This document shows positions 52,708 through 60,868 of a stretch of 64,000 nt of DNA, one piece after another. The notes beneath the pieces were generated by a model that searched no databases, was not told the DNA's origin, and saw only the letters and a list, made by a program, of their open reading frames with translations. The translations under genes were made by a program, and so were the position numbers. Each line of letters opens with the position of its first letter. Positions within the stretch are counted from its first letter, which is position 1. Source of the stretch: Hassallia sp050875635 (GTDB taxonomy: Bacteria; Cyanobacteriota; Cyanobacteriia; Cyanobacteriales; Nostocaceae); assembly GCF_050875635.1 (NCBI RefSeq), contig NZ_JBPAOH010000006.1:49729-113728 (forward strand). Reading direction: 5' to 3'.

Positions 52708-54981
52708 TTAAGGTTGATACAAATGGGCAGCGCTTGGGTTGCAAGCAAGAGGAGGAAATTGCCATTTCTTCACTTGCTGTTTAAGTTCCTCCATATCTAG
52801 ATAATCGCTAATCATAGCTTTTCTTAAAATTGAGTGAGGAATAAAGCGATCGTACTTTTGAATTTCTGGCGCTTCCGCATCAGCTAATAAATCCTCAGCA
52901 GTAATTCTTTGTTCACACAACGATACAATTTCATCGTAAAGATATCTAAATTTATCTTTACCTAATTTAATCGTCAAAAAATAAGGATTAACACCACCAA
53001 TACTTTTAATTTCTAAAGATTCCCGACACCAAGAATTAACCAATCTTTCTAAAGTGCGGTAAGCAACCGTACCCATCCAAGGAAAAATGCAACATTTATT
53101 ATTTTCTAAAAGCAGAATATTTTGCTTATCTAAGCCAGAATTTCGCGCTACTTCTCGAACTTTCTGCAAACGTTTCAGCGCATTTTTTTGCAAATAGCTA
53201 TATTCAACATCTTCTAGCAAAACCTGCCGCATTCGTTGCAAAATTCTTGTGTGGATATTTCCGCTACCACCGCGCCAAAAAATACTAGCTTTACCTTCTA
53301 CTTGCTTAACCAAAATAATTTTTTTTCTAAAATCAACTTCTAAAACTTCCCAAGCTTTTCCAGCCAAAGCGAATTGATTACCGATTGGGGGAGGCATAAT
53401 AATACTACCAATTTCCGTAGTTGCCTGCTTAACAACATATTCCTCATTGTCAGGAAAAACAGCATAAAATTGAAATTTACGTACTACCTTTTCCCCAGCC
53501 AAACCGAGAATTAACTTATTTTCTTCAGTTAGCTGAACATGGTTAATATCAATTAAATAGCGAAGCAACAGCCGAAAATCTTCGAGTGCGATCGCAGCAA
53601 AACTTGGTAAACTTAAAACCTGTTTAGCAAGCGCCGCAGGCGAAACTTCACCCGCAGCTGCTAAAATACTCATTGTCTGATGATAAAGCAAACTCAAAGG
53701 ATATTTAACAGGCTTAATCGGCTCAATCCAACGTTCCTCCAAATAAAGTTGAATAATCCCAATACACTGTAAAAGTTGCCAAGGAATTTGTTCCTCCAAA
53801 GAAGCTGACGCCGATACTTTTTCCTCAGTACAAACAAACCGCATATCAGCAGCAGCACCTCTTCTACCACTGCGTCCCAAACGCTGTAAAAAACTAGCTA
53901 CAGAAAAAGGCGATTCTAACTGAATAACCCTCTCCAAATGACCAATATCAACCCCCACCTCCAAAGTCAAAGTTGCCGCAATCACAGCCGACTTATCGAC
54001 CTCACGCATCGCATTTTCAGCCGCTTGCCGCAAACTAGCAGAAATACTACCATGATGCACATGATAAATATCCGGCAATCCCTCACTCGCAGCAAATTCT
54101 CGCAAAGAAGCAATAATAGATTCAGTTTGCCTTTTATTATTAGCAAAAATCAAACACTTACGAGACTTACTAACATTAAAAACATATTCCTCATACCCAC
54201 CTCCATCTCTCTCCCCTCTTCCCTTCGCGTCCTTTACGTCTTTGCGGTTCGTTTCTCCTAAAACCCCATCACCAACATAAAAATGTTCCAAAGCAAGCTT
54301 AATTTGCCTTTTCCCCCCCTCAATTTCCGGAGTAATCACCAACTTATCACTTCCAGAACCTAACCATTCTTCAGCCATCGAATAATCACCAAGAGTAGCC
54401 GACAAACCAACTCTTCGGGGTTGCGTTTGCGTCAAACTTTGCAAACGTGATAACTGACAAAGAATTTGACAACCGCGTTCAGAACCCATAAAAGCGTGAA
54501 CTTCATCGATTATCACAAACCGTAAATCACCGAACAAACGCATCAAATCATTATTTCTATTAATTAATAAGCTTTCTAAAGATTCCGGCGTAATTTGCAA
54601 AATACCCTTAGGATTCTTTAAAAGCTGTTTTTTCCGACTTTGCGAAACATCCCCATGCCAGTGACAAACGGGAATATCCGCTTCTTTTAGCAAATCATTA
54701 AGACGTGCAAATTGGTCATTAATTAAAGCCTTAATCGGACCAATATATAATGCGCCGATAGTTTCCGGCGGATTTTCATATAATAAAGTTAAAATCGGCA
54801 GAAACGCAGCTTCTGTTTTGCCCGAAGCTGTGCCGGCTGCAACTAGCAAATGAGCATCAGTGTCAAAAATGACTTTGCAAGCAGCAATTTGAACTGGTCG
54901 CAATTCACTCCAGTTGTGATGATAAATATATTCTTGGATAAAAGGCGCAAGTCTGGAAAAAGTATGTAAAACTTCGCTCAT
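52708..54981 (-). CDS. SF2 DEAD/DEAH helicase, Lhr-like / BrxHI-type
   Basis: The 757-residue protein has a full superfamily 2 helicase core. LRPVQ is the Q-like motif (27-31), GTASGKT the Walker A (50-56), DEVH the Walker B (159-162), SAT motif III follows, and QRLGRSGR is motif VI (366-373). After about residue 470 a C-terminal region with winged-helix and beta-rich parts follows, as in Lhr-like helicases and the BrxHI helicase of BREX type 2. It should unwind DNA or RNA with ATP. The BrxD-like ATPase gene ends 23 bp upstream on the same strand, so the two are a translational unit. No nuclease or methylase domain is visible. Confidence 0.88.
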   Translation of the reverse strand: MSEVLHTFSRLAPFIQEYIYHHNWSELRPVQIAACKVIFDTDAHLLVAAGTASGKTEAAFLPILTLLYENPPETIGALYIGPIKALINDQFARLNDLLKEADIPVCHWHGDVSQSRKKQLLKNPKGILQITPESLESLLINRNNDLMRLFGDLRFVIIDEVHAFMGSERGCQILCQLSRLQSLTQTQPRRVGLSATLGDYSMAEEWLGSGSDKLVITPEIEGGKRQIKLALEHFYVGDGVLGETNRKDVKDAKGRGERDGGGYEEYVFNVSKSRKCLIFANNKRQTESIIASLREFAASEGLPDIYHVHHGSISASLRQAAENAMREVDKSAVIAATLTLEVGVDIGHLERVIQLESPFSVASFLQRLGRSGRRGAAADMRFVCTEEKVSASASLEEQIPWQLLQCIGIIQLYLEERWIEPIKPVKYPLSLLYHQTMSILAAAGEVSPAALAKQVLSLPSFAAIALEDFRLLLRYLIDINHVQLTEENKLILGLAGEKVVRKFQFYAVFPDNEEYVVKQATTEIGSIIMPPPIGNQFALAGKAWEVLEVDFRKKIILVKQVEGKASIFWRGGSGNIHTRILQRMRQVLLEDVEYSYLQKNALKRLQKVREVARNSGLDKQNILLLENNKCCIFPWMGTVAYRTLERLVNSWCRESLEIKSIGGVNPYFLTIKLGKDKFRYLYDEIVSLCEQRITAEDLLADAEAPEIQKYDRFIPHSILRKAMISDYLDMEELKQQVKKWQFPPLACNPSAAHLYQP

Positions 54982-55004
54982 ATATTTATTTAATTTTCTA
55001 CAGC

Positions 55005-56327
55005 TTACAAACTAAATTCTGCTGCATCGTCATCAACATCTGTATTTTTACCCACAGCAGTTAACTGAAAATCCGAACCATGAATCAATTTACTAAAAGA
55101 AATTTCGGGATTTTGGTACAGGATATTCAACACACTAATAAAATCCCGGACAATTTCGCCCGGAGTCAATAATGCTTCTGCACCCAAACGATTGACAATT
55201 TCGTTTATAAAGTCCTTCAAATCGCTATTTGTTAAAGCCTTATTATAACCAAAATTCAGAGCGTGAATCTCAACCAAACCTTGCAAAAGCGTTAATATTT
55301 CATCTTCAGTCAACGGATTTAGCCGCATCACCGGTCCCAAATATTCTTGAACACCAGCTTGAACAAAACGGCTTTCTTTAGTGCGTCTTCGCCAAGCTGG
55401 GTCGGCAAAAAGTCCGCGATTTGGGTCTTCTAAAAATTTTGTAGTTCCACCGATCACAATACCAAGATGTTCTGCTTTGCATTGCATGGTATCGTTAAAC
55501 ATTGCTAAAAGTCTGTTATAGTTCTTTTCGCGAGTAACTGTAGTGGATATTTGGTATATATGCACAACTTCATCAAGCAAAACTAAAAGTCCTTTATAGC
55601 CAATTTCCGCCACAAATTTAGCGATTAACTTAATATAGTCATACCAACTATCATCATCAATAATTACGCGCACTCCCAAAGCAGCTTTTGCTTCAGTTTT
55701 GGTGTTAAATTCGCCTCGCAACCACCGCAATGCAGCATTTTTCAAATCATCATCATCAAGCCTGTAACCGCGCCAATAAGCAACAATAACGCTACCAAAA
55801 TCAAAGCCGTGAACTAAGTCCTCAATATACTGAACTACTTCTCTAATTTTCGTTTCAACTTTATCATCAAAACCTTCATCATTAGGACGTATTCCGCTAT
55901 CTTTAGCTACTTCTTGTTGAATTTTATTAATCCAACCTTCTAAAATTGAGACTAAAGCACCACCATCCGGACGAGTTTTTGTCGCCAGACGGCTCATTAA
56001 TTCTCGATAAGTTGCCAAACCTTCGTTGTTTGTTCCTGCAAGTCTACGTTCGGAAGATAAATCAGCATCAGCTACTACAAAATTTTGCTCCATAGCACGG
56101 TTGCGAATCATTTGTAGGATGAAGCTTTTACCGGAACCGTAGTTACCAATTATAAAGCGAAATGCGGCTACACCTTCTCCAATATCGTCGAGATTTTGTA
56201 ATAGGCTTTTTAATTCTTTTTCTCGACCTACTGCTATATGTTCCAGTCCAAATCTTGGTACTACTCCCGCACTCAAAGAGTTGATTAAAGCAGTAGATAT
56301 TTTTTTGGAGATTTTAAGTTTTGCCAT
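55005..56327 (-). CDS. BrxD-like P-loop ATPase (DUF2791 type)
   Basis: The 440-residue protein has Walker A GNYGSGKSF (61-69) and Walker B LLVLLDEVVHIY with Asp252-Glu253. The segment SSERRLAGTNNEGLATYRELM and the RFGLEHIAVGREKELK start match the BREX type 2 ATP-binding protein BrxD. In BREX type 2 this protein is encoded beside the Lhr-like helicase BrxHI, exactly as here. The pair also occurs outside full BREX loci; PglX, PglZ and PglW are absent from this window. The C terminus is acidic (DVDDDAAEFSL). It lies 350 bp downstream of the coiled-coil TerB_C-like gene. Confidence 0.86.
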   Translation of the reverse strand: MAKLKISKKISTALINSLSAGVVPRFGLEHIAVGREKELKSLLQNLDDIGEGVAAFRFIIGNYGSGKSFILQMIRNRAMEQNFVVADADLSSERRLAGTNNEGLATYRELMSRLATKTRPDGGALVSILEGWINKIQQEVAKDSGIRPNDEGFDDKVETKIREVVQYIEDLVHGFDFGSVIVAYWRGYRLDDDDLKNAALRWLRGEFNTKTEAKAALGVRVIIDDDSWYDYIKLIAKFVAEIGYKGLLVLLDEVVHIYQISTTVTREKNYNRLLAMFNDTMQCKAEHLGIVIGGTTKFLEDPNRGLFADPAWRRRTKESRFVQAGVQEYLGPVMRLNPLTEDEILTLLQGLVEIHALNFGYNKALTNSDLKDFINEIVNRLGAEALLTPGEIVRDFISVLNILYQNPEISFSKLIHGSDFQLTAVGKNTDVDDDAAEFSL

Positions 56328-56677
56328 CTACTTCACCTCATTTTATTTTTTAGCGGTTCTCAGCCGATTCAAGTACATATATTTGTTTATGTGTAGTTCA
56401 TTAATTTTTTGATGTATTGCACCCAATTTTAAACCGCTATAAACTCACAGGCACGCTGCCAGTAGGTAATATGTAATTGTACGATGGCAATAAGTAAGCC
56501 GGCGCTAATATTTCAACCTATGTTAAGAAATTTTAATCTAGGGTGCGTTGCGCGACAACATACGTTGAATTTAATATGGTGCGTTGCGCTGCGCGACAAC
56601 ATACGTTGAATTTAATATGGTGCGTTGCGCTGCGCGACAACACACCCTACGAAGCCGACTTATTTAATAAATTAATT
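56328..56677. other. Spacer (350 bp) within the helicase/ATPase/coiled-coil gene group
   Basis: It holds the 40-bp tandem repeat at 56538-56652 and otherwise AT-rich DNA with no open frame. A promoter for the ATPase-helicase pair could lie in 56328-56530, reading leftwards. Confidence 0.5.
56538..56652. repeat. 40-bp tandem repeat of the GGGTGCGTTG family (3 units)
   Basis: Three copies beginning GGTGCGTTGCGCTGCGCGAC and running into AACATACGTTGAATTTAATA follow each other; the first lacks five bases and the last ends in ACACACCCTACG. The array starts TAGGGTGCG and ends CACCCTACG, making a large inverted repeat. Related units lie at 23707 and 63251. Confidence 0.8.
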
Positions 56678-57946
56678 TTATGAGGGTTGTCTAGTCGTTA
56701 ATTCATACATTGCAATCAATTTTTTGACGTTTGTTATATGCTCTTGATAAATTTCTGGAGTTTCCAAGTTTGGATTTATTATTAATTCTTCAATTGTATC
56801 ATTAGCGTGTTCATTTATAGAATCAATTAACAAATTTGGCATAGTAATATTTGTTTCGGCAATGTGTTTAATAGCAGCTTTGGGATTTTCTTGCTCTACT
56901 ATGGCTTTTAATACTTGTATTTCATAAGCTGGTAGCTGTTCTAATAATTTAGCCCATTCTTGGGGTAAATCAGATGTATTTTCAGATATTGTTTCTAAAT
57001 CTATTAAGTCAGAAAAAGGAAATAAATCTACATCTTCTTCATGCTCGTTTTCTGGAAATAATTGCTGATTGTATGTTTCGGATTGTTGGAGTAATTCCCA
57101 TACTTGATTTTGTAATAAATCGCGTTCTTGTTGCAATAATGAAATTTGCTCTTGTAAGTGATTTAATTCCTTTTTTTGTTCTGTTATTTGGGTTTGTAAT
57201 AAATTTAGGCTGGCTTCTGTATTTTCTCTTTCGGATTTTTTATTTAAAATTAATTCATTGTGCTGAGTTACCTGATTTTCTAAATCTTGCAGTTCAACTC
57301 GCAATTCGTAGAGTCTTTCTTCTAGTTGAGGTTTGAGTCTGTCTAGCAAAGTTAAATTGCTTTCAGTTTCTTGCTTTTGTTGTTGGAGCTCGCTAATTTC
57401 AGTTTGTAATTTAGTTATTTCCGCTCGCGATACGTTGGAATTTAATTCTAGACGACGTTTTTCTGCTGTGAGAGCCGAAAATGAATTATTTAGCTCGGCT
57501 TTAGTTTTGTCCAGCTTAGTAAGCTCTGTTTGTAGTAAGTTTATTTCGGCTTCTAACTGCTTTTTATGTCCGATAAAACTGCTTAATTCTCGATTTAAAC
57601 TATCTCTTTGGTTGCGGCGTTCTGATACTTGATTTTGCAGTTGATTTGACTCTGTATATAATAAGGCGCGATGCTCTTCAATTTGGTTGATTTCTCTGAC
57701 AAGACGAGATTTCAAGCCCTCAAGCTCTTTTATTCGCTTGTAGAGAGAACCTAAAACGAGCATTTCATGATTTCTGCGGATGTTATCGACAAATAATGCT
57801 GCTGCGTAACTAGCTATTACTGTAATTGCACCTGTGAGAAAGGCTTTACTAAAATCCCAAGTTGGGACGAGGCTTAGACCAAAACTCACACTAAAGGCAA
57901 CTATACCTAAAAGCAAAAATCGATTATTTCCCATTGCTGATTGCAT
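56678..57946 (-). CDS. Membrane-anchored coiled-coil protein with TerB_C-like C-terminal domain
   Basis: I use the ATG at 57944-57946; a TTG start at 57970 is possible and would add eight residues. Two membrane helices come first (FLLLGIVAFSVSFGLSLVP and AFLTGAITVIASYAAALFV). A long coiled coil of about 230 residues follows (ELEGLKSRLVREINQIEEH through ELNHLQEQISLLQQERDLL), then an acidic linker. The last ~85 residues (LEQLPAYEIQVLKAIVEQ, ITMPNLLIDSINEHANDTI, ELIIN) match the pattern of the TerB C-terminal domain of tellurite-type stress proteins. It would hold a cytosolic domain near a membrane. It is upstream of the BrxD-like ATPase and helicase genes. Function is unknown. Confidence 0.8.
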   Translation of the reverse strand: MQSAMGNNRFLLLGIVAFSVSFGLSLVPTWDFSKAFLTGAITVIASYAAALFVDNIRRNHEMLVLGSLYKRIKELEGLKSRLVREINQIEEHRALLYTESNQLQNQVSERRNQRDSLNRELSSFIGHKKQLEAEINLLQTELTKLDKTKAELNNSFSALTAEKRRLELNSNVSRAEITKLQTEISELQQQKQETESNLTLLDRLKPQLEERLYELRVELQDLENQVTQHNELILNKKSERENTEASLNLLQTQITEQKKELNHLQEQISLLQQERDLLQNQVWELLQQSETYNQQLFPENEHEEDVDLFPFSDLIDLETISENTSDLPQEWAKLLEQLPAYEIQVLKAIVEQENPKAAIKHIAETNITMPNLLIDSINEHANDTIEELIINPNLETPEIYQEHITNVKKLIAMYELTTRQPS

Positions 57947-58063
57947 ATTGCTTGTTTTTAGTTTAGTCAATTTTTCAGAATAGGTATTTCTGGGGAAGGG
58001 GAAAGGAGAAAGGGGAAGAATAAATTTTAATGCCTCCTACTGTACGCTGTTTATGTAAGCTAC

Positions 58064-59398
58064 TTATGTTTGGTTTTTTGAAGCCGAAAGTGCCAAATCT
58101 GCTTTCAAAAAATCAACAAACTGTCGTGCTGTTCTTCCAGATCGACCGTTGTGACGAGTTGCCCATTGCAAAGCTTGATATTCTAAATCTTCTGAGTCAA
58201 TGTTAATTGCTGCTTGTGTGGCTAAATGTCGGACAATGTTTAAATAAGTTTTCTGATCGGCAGGCTCGAAGGTTAAGGTTAGACCAAAGCGATCGCTAAA
58301 CGAAAGCTTCTCCTGCATCGTATCCCAAGCATGAATTTCATCATTATCTTTAGGTGCAGGTCTATCAGCAAAAAACTCGCGAATTAAGTGCCGACGATTA
58401 GAAGTAGCATACACGACTACGTTTTGCGATCGCGCAGTTAAATTCCCCTCTAATACTACTTTCAGCGCTTTAAAAGCGTCGTCATCTTCCTCAAAAGAAA
58501 GGTCATCGACAAAAATAATAAATTTATGTGGCACAGAGCGCAACTGTTCCACAATTTGTGGTAGGTGTTTCAAATCTGATTTTGCTACTTCCAGCAAGCG
58601 CAGGTGATGCTTGCTGTACTCATTCAACAAAGCTTTCACCAAAGAGGATTTCCCCGAACCGCGACTACCGTAAAGTAATACGTGCAGCGCTACCTCTCCT
58701 GCTAGCAAAAATTCTGTATTTTTTAATAAAGCGTCTCGCTGAGACTCATAACCCACTAATTCGCTTAACTTTACCGGATCGGCATATTTGATGCCAATAA
58801 ATTGTCCGTCGCAATAGCGCAATGCACTATATTCTGCAAATAAACCCGTACCAAATTGCCGATAATAAGCAGCTACATCTTCTACTGCATCAGCCCAATC
58901 TTCGATGTGGTGCAGTTTCTCTATTAGCAGTGATTCGTTCGTTTCTTCCAAAAGAGTAAGTTCCTCGTCATACCACACTACTGGTGAAACAGCTAGACCT
59001 GCCACAGCTTGTACCCATTCGCTCAAAAACGCGCTACTACATTCATAAAGACTTTGCAACGCTTGTAAATCATGCTGAGTCGCTGCAATTAAAGCTGAAG
59101 GCAAATTTTCAAATTCTCGCTGCCCTGCAAGCTGAGAAAATGGATTCTCATCTCTGAGAATTTGCGTAATTAAATAGTCCTCCCAGTTTTGATTTCTAGC
59201 AGCCAAGCACTTAAAGTAGTTGCCGTAAGCTTGAAGACAACTGCGTGCATCCGCTTCGGCATATCGTATACTTTGCAACAATTCCATAAATGCTCTACTG
59301 ACTTCGCCTTGGAGGACGGATTGGTAGATTAATAAAGATGCTGCTTGACGCTGGAGGAACTGAACTTTTGTCTGGAACGAATTACTTGCCGTGGACAT
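58064..59398 (-). CDS. AAA+ ATPase, DUF815 family
   Basis: The 444-residue protein has an N-terminal helical domain (about 1-200) and a C-terminal P-loop ATPase. Walker A is LYGSRGSGKSSLVKALL (near 244) and Walker B KFIIFVDDLSFEEDD; arginine-rich FADRPAPKDND and the SGRTARQFVDFLKADL helix follow. DUF815 proteins are conserved in bacteria and cyanobacteria without a proven function. The gene is on the same strand as the coiled-coil gene, which starts 93 bp downstream, so it may be the first gene of the group or an unrelated neighbour. Start is ATG at 59396-59398. Confidence 0.87.
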   Translation of the reverse strand: MSTASNSFQTKVQFLQRQAASLLIYQSVLQGEVSRAFMELLQSIRYAEADARSCLQAYGNYFKCLAARNQNWEDYLITQILRDENPFSQLAGQREFENLPSALIAATQHDLQALQSLYECSSAFLSEWVQAVAGLAVSPVVWYDEELTLLEETNESLLIEKLHHIEDWADAVEDVAAYYRQFGTGLFAEYSALRYCDGQFIGIKYADPVKLSELVGYESQRDALLKNTEFLLAGEVALHVLLYGSRGSGKSSLVKALLNEYSKHHLRLLEVAKSDLKHLPQIVEQLRSVPHKFIIFVDDLSFEEDDDAFKALKVVLEGNLTARSQNVVVYATSNRRHLIREFFADRPAPKDNDEIHAWDTMQEKLSFSDRFGLTLTFEPADQKTYLNIVRHLATQAAINIDSEDLEYQALQWATRHNGRSGRTARQFVDFLKADLALSASKNQT

Positions 59399-59501
59399 TG
59401 CTTAATTATCCATCAGTTAACAGGTTTCGGTAGCTAAACAGCTATGGTAAATTGTCTGCCGAGGTTTGCAGCACGCATGAAAATCTACATAGGTTTTAAC
59501 A

Positions 59502-59831
59502 ATGAATTTAGGTATTATTGCTTCTCTTGGCTACGGCTTTTTAGCGATTGCCGGTGGCATCATTGGTTACATTTTTTCTACTAGCAATGTTTCGCTCCTC
59601 AGTGGCTGCATTAGTGGTGTATTATTACTTTTTGCCGCTTACCTCCAATTTCAAGGTATAATCTGGGGTTTGATTTTAGCAGCTTTAGTCACTGCTGTTT
59701 TAGTAGTTGTTTTTGCATTGCGACTGGCTAAAACACGCAAGTTTATGCCGGCGGGATTGATGCTGTTTTTCGGTGTGCTGACGTTGGCGGTGATAGTGAA
59801 TCAACTTATGGCATCAATAATAAGCCAGTAG
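59502..59831 (+). CDS. TMEM14-family small membrane protein
   Basis: The 109-residue protein has four hydrophobic helices (LGIIASLGYGFLAIAGGIIGYI, LLSGCISGVLLLFAAYL, IIWGLILAALVTAVLVVVFAL and PAGLMLFFGVLTLAVIV). The Gly-rich first helix and the RLAKTRKFMPAGLM turn mark the TMEM14 / FAX family. In plants the FAX relatives export fatty acids from plastids, so a lipid-transport role is possible but unproven in cyanobacteria. It is divergent from the DUF815 gene with a 103-bp spacer. Confidence 0.88.
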   Translation: MNLGIIASLGYGFLAIAGGIIGYIFSTSNVSLLSGCISGVLLLFAAYLQFQGIIWGLILAALVTAVLVVVFALRLAKTRKFMPAGLMLFFGVLTLAVIVNQLMASIISQ

Positions 59832-59984
59832 TTGATCCCTACTATTTTTTCACCTCCATGATTCTTTTTAGTTAGTATACCTTTATTAGTACATTTATAT
59901 TACCGAATCAGGGTAAAGGGTAAAGAAAATGAAGGGTGCATATTTCAATAATTCTTTATTTTCCTTTTCCCAATCATAGGCGGG

Positions 59985-60075
59985 TGACGGCAGTTGCTCA
60001 TGGGGGGAACCCCCGCTCCCCGCACTGCCTCCTCCACGCAGGTGAACCCCGCTCCCCACACTGCCTCCCCTTTCC
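59985..60075. repeat. GC-rich repeat (GGGGGGAACCCCCGCTCCCC)
   Basis: A GACGGCAGTTGCTCATGGGG start leads to two GAACCCCGCTCCCC / CACTGCCTCC units. A related GACGGCAGGTGCCTCAACGG segment lies at 1041-1084. Confidence 0.6.
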
Positions 60076-60466
60076 CTGTAGCTAGATACGTAAGTACTTC
60101 AAGATTGCCGATTGTAAATTTAAATTGATTAGATTTATATTGGCTATGCTCTGCATAACACAATTAAAACTTATCACTTGATTTATGTGACGGAAATATC
60201 TTATTGTAAATGAATATAAATGGCAGCATAATATCAATCAATATTTACCATGACTCAGTTTTGTTTGCTTGTGATTCAGTTCATGAGCAAATGTTTGTTT
60301 TTTTGGGAATTAGTTAAAAACCGTAGCTCAATCGTTATTTGGGGATGATGAAAAAATATGGCTGAAAAAAATCATTTTCAAAAAAAGAGGAAAACGAAGC
60401 GATCGCATATACGCACGCAAACGGCATGAATGACCCGCCCTATCTAAGTTAGAGCGATTTTGTTGA

Positions 60467-60607
60467 ATGATTGCGCGGCGAAAATCTGAAGATACTAATA
60501 ATATTGCGAAATCATCTCAGAAACAGTTGATTTCGCACTTGCTTTTATTGCGAAGTGAAAAATTAATGCGTGAATTTTTCTTAAGCGCCCAGAAAGCCGG
60601 AAAGTGA
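60467..60607 (+). CDS. Speculative 46-codon ORF upstream of the kinase gene
   Basis: The frame begins MIARRKSEDTNNIAKSSQKQ and ends FFLSAQKAGK. It is rich in Ser, Lys and Leu and has no cysteine. It lies 261 bp upstream of the APH-fold kinase gene, in the place where a precursor peptide gene could stand. No ribosome-binding site is visible, and a lanthionine needs cysteine, so it is a weak candidate and could be chance. Confidence 0.15.
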   Translation: MIARRKSEDTNNIAKSSQKQLISHLLLLRSEKLMREFFLSAQKAGK

Positions 60608-60868
60608 ACAACAAAAAGCTTAACCACAAAATTAAATATCAATTCAAGTAAAAATGCTTAGTTAGGTAAAGAATTTACTTTAAAGGAATAGTAAAGACAG
60701 AATTGCCATTTTGGCAGGTTTTTCTTTTGAGGATCGGATATTAGTAGATTGTAATCATCGTAATTAATATTCCCAGTGTTATTGCTGTCTAGCACGAGCT
60801 ATAAAAGTTAAGCCAATCTGGATCTAAGTGATTTACGCTCTTTCATTTTACGAATTAGGAAATAATAC

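Larger units (their letters stand above)
59832..60868. other. Long intergenic region (1037 bp) before the kinase/HopA1 pair
   Basis: The left part holds a C/G-rich repeat (59985-60075, GCACTGCCTCC and GAACCCCGCTCCCC units). The rest is AT-rich. Short frames exist at 60250-60348 (32 codons, two Cys) and 60467-60607 (46 codons). TATAAA at 60800-60805 could be a -10 element of the kinase gene. A weak TGCCA/TGGCA hairpin with T-tract lies near 60703-60728. No RNA gene is recognised. Confidence 0.5.

Noticed and set aside
52708..56327. Complete BREX type 2 locus
   Set aside because: Only BrxHI-like and BrxD-like genes are present. PglX methylase, PglZ, PglY and PglW are not in the window.
60250..60348. 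32-codon ORF with two cysteines as a lanthipeptide precursor
   Set aside because: No ribosome-binding site, mostly hydrophobic, no leader-like acidic segment and no protease site; kept only as a note in the findings.
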